64,000 nucleotides of DNA from Polaromonas sp. CG_9.7 (GCF_015752205.1 NZ_JADOVG010000009.1:62001-126000); one strand, 5' to 3'; shown: positions 46,600-56,015, numbered from the stretch's first letter. Numbers and translations are program-made. Notes: a model not told the origin generated them from the sequence alone.

Positions 46600-46622
46600 G
46601 CGAACTGCCCACGGGGGTCATG

Positions 46623-49100
46623 ATGAAAAAATCCAGACTGGTGATGATTGGTAACGGCATGGCCGGCGTGCGTGCGCTTGAAGAGCTGCTGAAGATTGCG
46701 CCCGAGCTTTACGACATCACCGTGTTCGGTGCCGAGCCGCATCCCAACTACAACCGCATCCTGCTTTCGCCCGTGCTGGCCGGCGAACAGACGTTAGACG
46801 AGATCGTGCTGAACGACTGGTCCTGGTACACAGACAACCACATCACGCTGCATGCCGGCTGGACCGTCACTGAAGTGGACCGTGTGCGCCGCGTGGTGCA
46901 TGCCAGCAATGCAGCAGGCGAAACCGTCAGCGCCGAGTACGACCGGCTGATCATGGCCACCGGCTCGAACCCGTTCATTCTGCCGATTCCGGGCAAGGAC
47001 CTGAAAGGCGTGCTGGCCTACCGCGATATTGCCGACACGCAGGCCATGATCGATGCCGCCGTGCTCTACAAGCATGCAGTCGTCATCGGCGGCGGCCTGC
47101 TGGGCCTGGAAGCGGCCAACGGCCTGATGAAGCGCGGCATGCAAGTCACCGTGGTCCACGTGGGCGACTGGCTGATGGAGCGCCAGCTCGACGACGTGGC
47201 GGGCAAGCTGCTGCAAAAGTCGCTGGCTGAACGCGGCATGAAATTTTTGATCGGTGCCCAGACGCAGGAGCTTGTCGGCGGCGAAGACGGCCGCGTCAAG
47301 ACTGTCAAGTTCAAGCCTGTCCCGGGCGCCGACCCGGGAGACGGCACCGAGATCCCGGCCGACCTGGTCTGCATGGCTGTCGGTATCCGCCCCAACACCG
47401 GGCTGGCTGAAAAAATGCGCCTGCATGTCAATCGCGGCATTGTCGTGAGCGACACCATGCAGACCACCACCGACGCGCGCATCTACGCCGTCGGCGAATG
47501 CGCTGCGCACCGGGGCATCGCCTACGGCCTGGTGGCGCCGTTGTTCGAGCAGGGCAAAGTGCTGGCCAACCACCTGGCGATGTTCGGCATTGGCCGCTAC
47601 ACCGGCTCGCTGACCTCGACCAAGCTGAAAGTCACCGGCATCGACCTGTTCAGCGCCGGTGACTTCATGGGCGGCGACGGCGCCGAGGAAATCATCATGA
47701 GCGACCCGTTCGGCGGCGTGTACAAAAAGCTGGTCATCAAGGACGACAAGCTGATTGGCGCCTGCCTCTACGGCGACACGGTTGACGGCAGCTACTACTT
47801 CAAGCTATTGCGCGACGGCCGCAGCGTGGCCGAAATCCGCGACAAGCTGATGTTTGGCGAGTCCAACATTGGCGACGTGGGCCATGAAGGCCACAACAAG
47901 GCCGCCTCCATGCTTGATACCGCCGAGGTTTGCGGCTGCAACGGCGTGAACAAGGGCACGATCTGCAAGGCGATCAAGGACAAGGGCCTGTTCACGCTCG
48001 ACGAGGTACGCAAGCACACCAAGGCCAGCGCCAGTTGCGGCTCATGCACCGGGCTGGTCGAGCAGATACTAATGTTCACCGCCGGCGGCGACTACTCGGC
48101 CACGCCCAAGCTGAAAGCCATGTGCGGCTGCACCGACCACGGCCACCAGGCGGTGCGCGACGCCATCCGGTCTAGCAAGCTGCTGACGATTGCCGACGTG
48201 TACCAGTTCCTGGAATGGCGCACGCCCAACGGCTGCGCCAGCTGCCGCCCGGCCATCAACTACTACCTGATCAGCAGCTGGCCCAAGGAAGCCAAGGACG
48301 ACCCGCAAAGCCGCTTCATCAACGAACGCAGCCACGCCAACATCCAGAAAGACGGCACCTACAGCGTGATTCCGCGCATGTGGGGCGGCCACACCACGCC
48401 CGACGAGCTGCGGCGCATCGCCGACGCGGCCGACAAATACAGCATTCCCACCGTCAAGGTCACGGGCGGCCAGCGCATCGACCTGCTGGGCGTCAAGAAG
48501 GAAGACCTGGCCAACGTCTGGAAGGACATCGGCATGCCCAGCGGCTTTGCCTACGCCAAGTCGCTGCGCACGGTGAAGACCTGCGTGGGCAGCGAATGGT
48601 GCCGCTTCGGCACGCAGGACTCGACCCAGATGGGCAAGGACCTGGAACGCGCGCTGTGGGCCATGTATTCGCCGCACAAGGTCAAGCTGGCGGTCAGCGG
48701 CTGTCCGCGCAACTGCGCCGAGGCCGGCATCAAGGACATCGGCATCGTCGGCGTGGACTCGGGCTGGGAGCTGTACGTGGGCGGCAACGGCGGCATCAAG
48801 ACCGAAGTCGCCCAGTTCCTGGTCAAGCTCAAGACCAGCGACCAAGTGATGGAGTACAGCGGCGCGTTTTTGCAGCTCTACCGCGAGGAAGGCTGGTACC
48901 TGGAGCGCACGGTGCATTACATCCACCGGGTCGGGCTGGAGCATGTCAAGAAGCAGGTGCTGGAAGACAGCGAGCGCAGAAAAGCGCTGTGGGAGCGCCT
49001 GCAGTTCTCCCTCGACGGCGAGCCCGACCCGTGGTTCGAGCACAAGGACGCGGCCGTGGACACGCGCCAGTTCAGCGCCATTTCAGCTGTCACAGCCTGA
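46623..49100 (+). CDS. nirB: Assimilatory nitrite reductase, large subunit
   Basis: An 825-residue enzyme that reduces nitrite to ammonium with NAD(P)H. Order: FAD/NAD(P) reductase (about 1-300, opening MIGNGMAGVRALEELL), two BFD-type [2Fe-2S] regions (CGCNGVNKGTICKA with CGSCTG, and MCGCTDHG with CASCRPAI), nitrite/sulfite-reductase ferredoxin-like half, and the siroheme-[4Fe-4S] ligands in CVGSEWCRFG and SGCPRNCAEAG near residues 655-705. ATGs at 46620 and 46623 are adjacent; either may be used. Control is predicted at a sigma-54 promoter and an ANTAR leader. Confidence 0.96.
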   Translation: MKKSRLVMIGNGMAGVRALEELLKIAPELYDITVFGAEPHPNYNRILLSPVLAGEQTLDEIVLNDWSWYTDNHITLHAGWTVTEVDRVRRVVHASNAAGETVSAEYDRLIMATGSNPFILPIPGKDLKGVLAYRDIADTQAMIDAAVLYKHAVVIGGGLLGLEAANGLMKRGMQVTVVHVGDWLMERQLDDVAGKLLQKSLAERGMKFLIGAQTQELVGGEDGRVKTVKFKPVPGADPGDGTEIPADLVCMAVGIRPNTGLAEKMRLHVNRGIVVSDTMQTTTDARIYAVGECAAHRGIAYGLVAPLFEQGKVLANHLAMFGIGRYTGSLTSTKLKVTGIDLFSAGDFMGGDGAEEIIMSDPFGGVYKKLVIKDDKLIGACLYGDTVDGSYYFKLLRDGRSVAEIRDKLMFGESNIGDVGHEGHNKAASMLDTAEVCGCNGVNKGTICKAIKDKGLFTLDEVRKHTKASASCGSCTGLVEQILMFTAGGDYSATPKLKAMCGCTDHGHQAVRDAIRSSKLLTIADVYQFLEWRTPNGCASCRPAINYYLISSWPKEAKDDPQSRFINERSHANIQKDGTYSVIPRMWGGHTTPDELRRIADAADKYSIPTVKVTGGQRIDLLGVKKEDLANVWKDIGMPSGFAYAKSLRTVKTCVGSEWCRFGTQDSTQMGKDLERALWAMYSPHKVKLAVSGCPRNCAEAGIKDIGIVGVDSGWELYVGGNGGIKTEVAQFLVKLKTSDQVMEYSGAFLQLYREEGWYLERTVHYIHRVGLEHVKKQVLEDSERRKALWERLQFSLDGEPDPWFEHKDAAVDTRQFSAISAVTA

Positions 49101-49143
49101 TGGACAACGCCCGCATCCTGGGAATCAATGAGGAGTTAGCGCA

Positions 49144-49569
49144 ATGAGTGAATGGAAAAAAATCTGCCTGGTCGATGACATCCCCGTGCTCGGCTCGCGC
49201 CGGGTCAGGCGCCCGCAAGGCATGGACGTGGCCGTTTTCCGCAACAGCGAAGACCAGGTGTTCGCCCTGCTCGACCGCTGCCCGCACAAGGGCGGCCCGC
49301 TGAGCCAGGGCATCGTTTTTGGCACCCGCGTGGCCTGCCCGCTGCACAACTGGAGCATCGGCCTGTGCGACGGCCAGGCCGCGCTGCCCGACGAAGGCTG
49401 CACCACCCGCTTTGCCTGCAGGGTCGATGGCGGCGAGGTGTACCTCGATGCCGGCGAACTGGCATCGCTGGCGCTCGATTTAATGCCGCCCAGGGCCGGC
49501 CCGGGTGCTGCATCCGCCGGCGCGATTGGCGACGCGACCTTTGATGTGCAGACTCCGCACAGCGCCTGA
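49144..49569 (+). CDS. nirD: Assimilatory nitrite reductase, small subunit, with intact Rieske ligands
   Basis: A 141-residue Rieske-fold protein. Both ligand pairs, CPHKGG and CPLHNW, are complete, so it should bind a [2Fe-2S] cluster; some NirD proteins have lost these residues. It partners NirB. The last 30 residues are an Ala/Gly/Pro-rich tail beyond the normal domain. It follows nirB by 43 bases and has GAGG upstream of ATG 49144. Confidence 0.93.
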   Translation: MSEWKKICLVDDIPVLGSRRVRRPQGMDVAVFRNSEDQVFALLDRCPHKGGPLSQGIVFGTRVACPLHNWSIGLCDGQAALPDEGCTTRFACRVDGGEVYLDAGELASLALDLMPPRAGPGAASAGAIGDATFDVQTPHSA

Positions 49570-49607
49570 ACACGCCTTTTTTTTGACCCAAGCCAGCAGG
49601 AGCCGCC

Positions 49608-52478
49608 ATGACTGAAACGCGATCAACCTGTCCCTATTGCGGCGTTGGCTGCGGCGTGATCATCGAATCGCAGGGAAACGAGATCACCGGCGTGCGCGGC
49701 GACCCGGACCATCCGGCCAATTTCGGGCGGCTGTGCACCAAGGGCTCGACGCTGCACCTGACCGCATCCAGCGCGGTCACGCTGCAGACGCGGCTGCTCC
49801 ATCCCATGCGGCGCGAGCACCGTGGCGAAGCGCCCAGGCGCACGTCCTGGGACAACGCGCTCGATTTCACCGCCAAAAGTTTCGCGCAGATCATCCTCGA
49901 TCACGGCCCCGACGCGGTGGGCTTCTACATTTCGGGCCAGTTGCTGACCGAAGACTATTACGCCTTCAACAAGCTGGCCAAGGGCCTGATCGGCACCAAC
50001 AACATTGACTCGAACTCGCGCCTGTGCATGAGCAGCGCCGTCGCTGGCTACAAGCAGACGCTGGGCGCAGACGCGCCGCCAGCCTGCTATGAGGACATCA
50101 ATCACGCGCAGTGCCTGTTCATCACCGGCAGCAACACCGCCTTCGCGCACCCGATTTTGTTCCGCCGCATTGAAGACGCCAAAGCTGCCAATCCGGCGCT
50201 AAAAATTATTTATTGCGACCCGCGCCGCACCGACACCGCCGAGATCGCCGACCTCTACCTGCCGCTGCAGCCCGGCACCGATGTGATGCTGTTCAACGGC
50301 ATGCTGCACATCATGCTGTGGGAAGGCTGGATCGACCCGGCCTACATTGCCGCCCATACCTCCGGCTTCGAGGCACTGAAAGCCACGGTGCGCGACTGCA
50401 CGCCCGACCTGGTGGCGCAGGTTTGCGGCCTTAAAAAAGAAGACTTGTTCGCTGCCGCCAAACTGTTTGCCACCTCAAGCGCCACGCTCAGCCTGTATTG
50501 CCAGGGCCTGAACCAGTCGAGCAGCGGCACGGCCAAGAACGCCGCGCTCATCAATTTGCATTTGGCGACTGCGCAAATCGGCAAGCCCGGTGCAGGGCCG
50601 TTTTCGCTCACCGGCCAGCCCAATGCCATGGGCGGGCGCGAGGTGGGCGGCATGGCCAACCTGATGAGCGGCCACCGCGACCTGTCGAATGCCCAACACC
50701 GCGCTGAAGTCGCCGCGCTGTGGGGTGTGTATTCCGTGCCGGAAAAACCGGGCAAGACCGCCGTCGAGATGTTCCAGGCGGCAGCTGACGGCGAGATCAA
50801 GGCGCTGTGGATTGCCTGCACCAACCCGGCGCAGTCCATGCCCGACCAAGCCACTGTAAGGCGCGCGCTGGAGCGGGCCGAACTGGTGATCGTGCAGGAA
50901 GCGTTTTCCACCACCGCCACCTGCGCGTACGCCGACCTGCTGCTGCCGGCCACCACCTGGGGCGAAAAGACCGGCACCGTGACCAACAGCGAACGCCGCA
51001 TCAGCCGGGTCCGGCCCGCCGTGGCAGCGCCCGGCGAAACGCGGCATGACTGGTCGATTGCAGTGGCCTTTGCCCACAGGCTTGAGCAGCTTTTGCCTGG
51101 ACGAAGCGCCGCGCCTCTCTTTCCTTATTCAGTTGGGGATGCATCGATGGGTGCCGAAGCCCTGTGGAACGAGCACCGCGAATCGACGCGCGGCCGCGAC
51201 CTGGACATCACCGGCATGAGCTATGCGCTGCTGGAGCAGGCGCCGCTGCAATGGCCGATGCATGAAGGCGAAACGGCGGGAAAAACCCGGCTGTATGAAG
51301 ACGGCATCTTCCCCACGCCCGACGGCCGGGCGAATTTTGTCAACACCGTGTACCGGCCCGTGGCCGAGCCGCGCGAATCACGCTACCCGTTTTCGATGAC
51401 CACCGGCCGCCTGCGCGACCAGTGGCACGGAATGAGCCGCACCGGCACGCTGGGCCGGTTGTTCGGCCATGTGGCCGAGCCGTCGATCCAGATGAACGGG
51501 CAGGACATGGCGCGCCGCTTGCTCAAAGACGGCGACCTGGTGCATGTCACCTCCAAGTGCGGCTCCATCGTGGTGCCAGTGCAGGCTTCACCGGAAGTCG
51601 CGCTCAGCCAGGCCTTCATGGCGATGCACTGGGGCAGCGAATACCTGAGCGGCCTGTCAAGCGTTGGCCAGCCGCTGGCAGGCGTCAACGCCCTGACCAC
51701 CTCGGCCTATTGCCCAAGCTCCAAGCAGCCAGAACTCAAGCACGCCGCCGTCAAGATATTGAAGGCCGAACTGCCTTGGTCGCTGCTGGCGATGGCGTGG
51801 TTCGACAAAGGCGATGCGCTGGCCGCCCACGAACAGCTCAAACCCCTGCTGGCCGCCTTTGCCTTTGCCAGCTGCGTGCCGTTTTCCAACAACAAGCCAC
51901 TGGCCGGACCCCAGCCTGAACGCAGCGGCATCATGTTCCGTGCAGCCGCCCATGAGGCGCCGAACGACGAAACCCTGGCGCTGCTGGAACGAATCTTTGG
52001 ACTTGATGGCTCCTACATCCTGCGCTATGCCGACCGCAGGAAAGGCCAACGTCGCACCGTGCGGCTGGCACGCACCCACGAAGCGGCCGAATTGACTGGC
52101 TTCGTGCTGGCCGGCGACACCAGTGCCGAGGCATGGATCAGTACCTTGTTGCGGGACGAGCTGCCGGCGCAGGCCTATGGCCGGCTGCTGTTGCTGCCGG
52201 GGGCCAAGCCGCCGGTGGCCATCCAGTCGCGCGGCAAGGTCGTGTGCAGCTGCCTGAACGTCACCGACGTGGCCATCGACCACCAGCTGGCGCTGCTGGC
52301 GCAGGATGCGGCCGTTGCCGACACCGACGACGCGCGCCTGGCTTCGCTGCAGCAGGCACTGAAATGCGGCACCAGCTGCGGCTCCTGCGTTCCCGAGCTC
52401 AAGCGCAGACTGCGCTCGGCCAGAGCCGACATGGCAGCGCCGACGCGCGCCGTGATTCCGATTCGGCAGGTGGCTTAA
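49608..52478 (+). CDS. nasA: Assimilatory nitrate reductase, catalytic subunit with C-terminal BFD domain
   Basis: The 956-residue molybdenum bis-MGD enzyme reduces nitrate to nitrite in the cytoplasm. The N-terminal [4Fe-4S] ligands are CPYCGVGCGV and RLCTKG (residues 7-45), followed by the molybdopterin and dinucleotide-binding domains to about 750, with SNSRLCMSS at the active site. The C-terminus (about 870-935) is a BFD-like [2Fe-2S] domain, CSCLNVTD and CGTSCGSCVPELK, which probably receives electrons directly. Klebsiella-style naming is used; other species call this gene nasC. AGGAG precedes ATG 49608. Confidence 0.95.
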   Translation: MTETRSTCPYCGVGCGVIIESQGNEITGVRGDPDHPANFGRLCTKGSTLHLTASSAVTLQTRLLHPMRREHRGEAPRRTSWDNALDFTAKSFAQIILDHGPDAVGFYISGQLLTEDYYAFNKLAKGLIGTNNIDSNSRLCMSSAVAGYKQTLGADAPPACYEDINHAQCLFITGSNTAFAHPILFRRIEDAKAANPALKIIYCDPRRTDTAEIADLYLPLQPGTDVMLFNGMLHIMLWEGWIDPAYIAAHTSGFEALKATVRDCTPDLVAQVCGLKKEDLFAAAKLFATSSATLSLYCQGLNQSSSGTAKNAALINLHLATAQIGKPGAGPFSLTGQPNAMGGREVGGMANLMSGHRDLSNAQHRAEVAALWGVYSVPEKPGKTAVEMFQAAADGEIKALWIACTNPAQSMPDQATVRRALERAELVIVQEAFSTTATCAYADLLLPATTWGEKTGTVTNSERRISRVRPAVAAPGETRHDWSIAVAFAHRLEQLLPGRSAAPLFPYSVGDASMGAEALWNEHRESTRGRDLDITGMSYALLEQAPLQWPMHEGETAGKTRLYEDGIFPTPDGRANFVNTVYRPVAEPRESRYPFSMTTGRLRDQWHGMSRTGTLGRLFGHVAEPSIQMNGQDMARRLLKDGDLVHVTSKCGSIVVPVQASPEVALSQAFMAMHWGSEYLSGLSSVGQPLAGVNALTTSAYCPSSKQPELKHAAVKILKAELPWSLLAMAWFDKGDALAAHEQLKPLLAAFAFASCVPFSNNKPLAGPQPERSGIMFRAAAHEAPNDETLALLERIFGLDGSYILRYADRRKGQRRTVRLARTHEAAELTGFVLAGDTSAEAWISTLLRDELPAQAYGRLLLLPGAKPPVAIQSRGKVVCSCLNVTDVAIDHQLALLAQDAAVADTDDARLASLQQALKCGTSCGSCVPELKRRLRSARADMAAPTRAVIPIRQVA

Positions 52479-52520
52479 GCTCATAACCGCAAGTCATCTG
52501 CATTCACGCACAATCGCCGC

Positions 52521-53426
52521 ATGAGCATCAGCCACTACATCAAGGAAATCGGGCGCGGCAAGGACGGCGCCCGCCCGCTGTCGCGCGAACAGGCCGCCGA
52601 CCTGCTCGGCCAGGTGCTCGACGGCGTCGTCACCGACTTGGAAATCGGCGGCTTTTGCCTGGCCATGCGCATCAAGGGCGAAACGCCCGAGGAAATGGCC
52701 GGCTTTCTCGACGCCGTGCACCAGCGCCTGAACTTGTTGGCGGCCAGCGACGGCCCGGTCGTGGTGCTGCCCAGCTACAACGGCGCGCGCAAGCTGCCGG
52801 TGCTCACGCCGCTGCTGGCGCTGCTGCTGGCGCGCGAAGGCGTGGCGGTGCTGATGCATGGCACGCCCACCGAATCCAAACGCGTTTTTTCATCGGAAGT
52901 GCTTGCTGCGCTGGGTGTGCCTGCGCTGACAGATATCAAACCCATAGCACCTGGCGACGTGGCGTTTGCCCCCACCGAACTGCTCAGCCCGGCGCTCAAG
53001 CGCCTGCTTGACGTGCGCCGCGCCGTCGGCCTGCGCAACCCGGCGCACAGCCTGGTCAAGCTGATGAACCCGGTCGCCGGCAAGGCGCTGGTGGTCAGCA
53101 GCTACACGCATCCCGAATACGCGCTGTCCATGGCGGCCACCTTCGCGCTGGTCAAGGCCGATGCGCTGCTGCTGCGCGGCACCGAGGGTGAGGGCGTGGC
53201 CGACCCGCGCCGCTCGCCGCAGATGCAGGGTTTCATCCAGGGCGAGCGCGTGCTGAACGAAGAAGGACTCAAGGGCACCCTGCCGTCGGTGCCCGACCTG
53301 CCCAAAGCCATCGACGCCGACAGCACGGCGGCCTATATCCGCTCGGTGCTGGCCGGTGACAGCCCGCTGCCGCCGTCGATTGCGCAGCAGGTGGCGCATA
53401 TCTTGCAACTGCTCAGGCAACTATGA
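52521..53426 (+). CDS. ybiB: YbiB/TrpD2-like nucleic-acid-binding protein
   Basis: A 301-residue protein of the anthranilate phosphoribosyltransferase (TrpD) fold: an N-terminal helical domain (LSREQAADLLGQVLDGVV) and a glycosyltransferase-3-like C-terminal domain. The YbiB/TrpD2 branch binds DNA or RNA rather than phosphoribosyl pyrophosphate. A role in nitrate assimilation is not known to me; its place between the nitrate reductase gene and cobA, with a 4-base overlap with cobA, shows co-expression. GTEGEGVADPRR near residue 215 lies where the catalytic loop would be. Confidence 0.88.
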   Translation: MSISHYIKEIGRGKDGARPLSREQAADLLGQVLDGVVTDLEIGGFCLAMRIKGETPEEMAGFLDAVHQRLNLLAASDGPVVVLPSYNGARKLPVLTPLLALLLAREGVAVLMHGTPTESKRVFSSEVLAALGVPALTDIKPIAPGDVAFAPTELLSPALKRLLDVRRAVGLRNPAHSLVKLMNPVAGKALVVSSYTHPEYALSMAATFALVKADALLLRGTEGEGVADPRRSPQMQGFIQGERVLNEEGLKGTLPSVPDLPKAIDADSTAAYIRSVLAGDSPLPPSIAQQVAHILQLLRQL

Positions 53427-54190
53427 ACAACCCCAAAGTCACCCTTGTCGGCGCCGGTCCAGGCGATCCTGAACTGCTAACCCTCAAGGCCGTCAAGGCC
53501 ATCCAGCAGGCCAGCGTGCTGTTCGTCGATGACCTGGTCAGCGAAGAAATCGTCGCGTTCGCTGCCCCCGGTGCCCGCATCGTGTATGTCGGCAAGCGCG
53601 GCGGCTGCAAATCGACGCCGCAAGCCTTCATCGAAAAACTCATGGTCATTGCCGCCCGGGAAGGCGAAAACGTCGTCCGCCTCAAGGGCGGCGATCCCTT
53701 CATCTTTGGCCGCGGCGGCGAAGAGCTGGAACATCTGCAGGCCGCCGGCATCCGGGTCGAGGTGGTCAACGGCATCACCGCCGGACTGGCGGCGGTCACA
53801 TCGCTCGGCGTGCCGCTGACGCACCGCCAGCATGCGCATGGCGTGGTGTTCGTTACCGGCCACGCCAAGCCCGGCGACAGCGGCACTGACTGGCGCGCGC
53901 TGGCGGCCACCGCCCACAGTGCCCGGCTGACGCTGGTGATCTACATGGGCGTCAGCGGTGCCGAGCACATCCAGCACGAACTGCTCAGCGGCCTGCCCGC
54001 CGACACGCCGGTGGCCGTGATCCAGAACGCGTCGCTGCCGACGCAGCGCCACATCGCCACCACGCTCGCCCGGCTGTCCCGCGACCTCAAGCAGTCGGGC
54101 CTGGCCAGCCCGTCGGTCATCGTCGTTGGCGACGTCGTCAGCGCGCTGGCGCAGGCCGCCGAGCATCCGGAAGTGCGCCGCAGCGCCTGA
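53423..54190 (+). CDS. cobA: Uroporphyrinogen-III C-methyltransferase (SUMT)
   Basis: A 255-residue enzyme that adds two methyl groups from S-adenosylmethionine to uroporphyrinogen III, giving precorrin-2, the precursor of siroheme needed by NirB. Tetrapyrrole methylase motifs are clear: VGAGPGDPELLTLKA at the start and VRLKGGDPFIFGRGGEE near residue 84. It is the short SUMT form, not the CysG fusion, so oxidation and iron insertion need another enzyme. Translation is coupled to ybiB (ATGA). Confidence 0.95.
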   Translation: MNNPKVTLVGAGPGDPELLTLKAVKAIQQASVLFVDDLVSEEIVAFAAPGARIVYVGKRGGCKSTPQAFIEKLMVIAAREGENVVRLKGGDPFIFGRGGEELEHLQAAGIRVEVVNGITAGLAAVTSLGVPLTHRQHAHGVVFVTGHAKPGDSGTDWRALAATAHSARLTLVIYMGVSGAEHIQHELLSGLPADTPVAVIQNASLPTQRHIATTLARLSRDLKQSGLASPSVIVVGDVVSALAQAAEHPEVRRSA

Positions 54191-54270
54191 AACACCACGC
54201 TCAGCTCATCCGCCTTGGCGCGGCTACACTCCGGTGTTTGATGAAACGCAGCCACAGGATATGCTAGACC

Positions 54271-54287
54271 GCTATGATATTCATAGC
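54271..54287. repeat. GCTATGATATTCATAGC mini-palindrome
   Basis: GCTATGA and TCATAGC form a perfect 7-bp dyad with loop TAT, between cobA and the next gene. Confidence 0.75.
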
Positions 54288-54322
54288 TAATTTCGCCCGC
54301 CCTGCCTGCGCAAAAGGCTGAT

Positions 54323-55573
54323 TTGACTTATAAATTCGATGTGGTCGTGATCGGCGCCGGTGCGGCCGGCCTGTTTTGCGCGGGCCAGGCGGGCCAGCAG
54401 GGCCTGAAGGTTTTGCTGGTTGACCACAGCGACAAGGTCGCCGAGAAAATCCGCATTTCGGGCGGCGGCCGCTGCAACTTCACCAACCGAGACGCCACGC
54501 CTGCCCAGTTCCTGAGCGACAACCCGCACTTTTGCCGCTCTGCCCTGTCGCGCTACACGCCGCAGGACTTCATTGAACTGCTGCAGCGGCATCAGGTTCC
54601 GTTTCACGAAAAGCACAAGGGCCAGCTGTTTTGCGACCGCTCGGCCGAGGACATCATTGACCTGCTGCTGGCCGAATGCGCTGCCGGACAGGTCACGCAC
54701 TGGCAGTCTTGCGGCATCAAAAGTGTGGTTTACGCAGAACAGGCCGGCACCACCAGCTATCAAATCCAGAGCGATCGGGGACTGATCGAAGCGGATCAGG
54801 TGGTGATTGCCACCGGCGGCCTGTCGATCCCGAAAATCGGTGCGACCGATTTCGGTTACCGCATCGCCCAACAGTTCGGCCTGCGCCTGATTGAACCCCG
54901 GGCCGCGCTGGTGCCGCTGACCTTCGACGGCGAGGCCTGGGCGCCCTATGCCCAATTGGCCGGCCTGGCGCTGCCAGTGCTGATCGAAACCGGCCCACCG
55001 GACGCCAGCCCCAAACAGCGCAAGAAAGCGGTCGTGTTTGCCGAAGACCTGCTGTTCACCCACCGGGGCCTGAGCGGGCCGGCGGTGCTGCAAATTTCCA
55101 GCTTCTGGCGCGAAGGCCAGCCAGTGCGCATCAACCTGGCGCCTAGCGTGGACGTGGCCAAGCTGCTGCTGCGCGCCAAGACCAGCTCGAAAAAGCTGAT
55201 CGCCAACGAACTCTCCAGCCTGGTGCCCGGCCGCCTGGCCGACGCCTGGGTCAGCGAAGATGCAGCCTTGCAGCGCCCGATCGTCGATGCCTCCGACAAG
55301 GCGCTGCTAACCCTGGCGCAGCGCCTGGCCGACTGGCAACTCACGCCGAACGGCTCCGAAGGCTACAAAAAAGCCGAAGTGACGATCGGCGGCGTCGATA
55401 CCCGCGATTTGTCGTCGCAAACCATGGAGTCGAAGCAGCCGGGGTTGTACTTCATCGGCGAAGTGGTGGACGTGACCGGCTGGCTGGGTGGCTACAACTT
55501 CCAGTGGGCCTGGGCCAGCGGCTTTGCCTGCGCGCAGGCGCTGGCGGCGCGGCAGGCCGAGCGGGCGCTATGA
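54323..55573 (+). CDS. BaiN/YhiN-like NAD(P)/FAD-dependent oxidoreductase
   Basis: A 416-residue flavoprotein of the HI0933/BaiN/RdsA family. The FAD-binding dinucleotide motif GAGAAGLFCAGQAG starts near residue 11 and the family signature ISGGGRCNFTNRD near 47; the second FAD segment is FIGEVVDVTGWLGGYNFQWA near the C-terminus. The substrate is unknown for most members. Translation likely begins at TTG 54323 (MTYKFDVVVIG) with AAGG upstream; no better ATG is near. It is not obviously part of the nitrate operon. Confidence 0.9.
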   Translation: MTYKFDVVVIGAGAAGLFCAGQAGQQGLKVLLVDHSDKVAEKIRISGGGRCNFTNRDATPAQFLSDNPHFCRSALSRYTPQDFIELLQRHQVPFHEKHKGQLFCDRSAEDIIDLLLAECAAGQVTHWQSCGIKSVVYAEQAGTTSYQIQSDRGLIEADQVVIATGGLSIPKIGATDFGYRIAQQFGLRLIEPRAALVPLTFDGEAWAPYAQLAGLALPVLIETGPPDASPKQRKKAVVFAEDLLFTHRGLSGPAVLQISSFWREGQPVRINLAPSVDVAKLLLRAKTSSKKLIANELSSLVPGRLADAWVSEDAALQRPIVDASDKALLTLAQRLADWQLTPNGSEGYKKAEVTIGGVDTRDLSSQTMESKQPGLYFIGEVVDVTGWLGGYNFQWAWASGFACAQALAARQAERAL

Positions 55574-55599
55574 TCATCGATTCTGGCCGAGTTATAGAC

Positions 55600-55608
55600 T
55601 GCTATAAT
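55600..55608 (+). promoter_or_regulatory. Extended -10 promoter of rpsU
   Basis: TGCTATAAT gives a perfect -10 TATAAT with the TGN extension. No good -35 element lies upstream (TTCTGG is the nearest), as is usual for extended -10 promoters. It is about 80 bases before the rpsU ATG. Confidence 0.6.
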
Positions 55609-55689
55609 CACAGGCTTTGCTAGCAAACCCGCACCTGGCCTGATCCTGATCAGATCAATGTAAAGTGCATCTTTTGAATCGATTCATCA

Positions 55690-55902
55690 ATGACAACCAT
55701 CCGCGTAAAAGACAACGAACCCTTTGACGTCGCGCTGCGCCGCTTCAAGCGCACCATCGAAAAACTCGGCCTGCTGACCGACTTGCGCGCACGCGAGTTC
55801 TATGAAAAGCCAACCGCCGAGCGCAAGCGCAAGAAGGCAGCCGCCGTCAAGCGCAACTACAAGCGCATTCGCGCCATGCAGTTGCCCAAGAAGCTGTACT
55901 GA
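55690..55902 (+). CDS. rpsU: 30S ribosomal protein S21
   Basis: A 70-residue very basic protein that helps mRNA binding at the 30S platform. Sequence opening [20 protein letters not shown] and the basic C-terminus ([20 protein letters not shown]) are typical. It has its own promoter and terminator and is followed by yqeY. Confidence 0.97.
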   Translation: MTTIRVKDNEPFDVALRRFKRTIEKLGLLTDLRAREFYEKPTAERKRKKAAAVKRNYKRIRAMQLPKKLY

Positions 55903-55935
55903 TCCATCATCGGTACTTGCCTCACGGCAGCACAA

Positions 55936-55971
55936 GCCCGCAAGAGGACGCTCTGCGGGCTTTTTTGTTTT
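55936..55971 (+). terminator. Intrinsic terminator after rpsU
   Basis: GCCCGCA (55936-55942) pairs with TGCGGGC (55954-55960) and is followed by TTTTTTGTTTTT. It starts 33 bases after the rpsU stop. Confidence 0.92.
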
Positions 55972-56015
55972 TCAAACCCTCTTAACTTTTTAGCCGCACC
56001 CTTCAGGAGCCTGCC

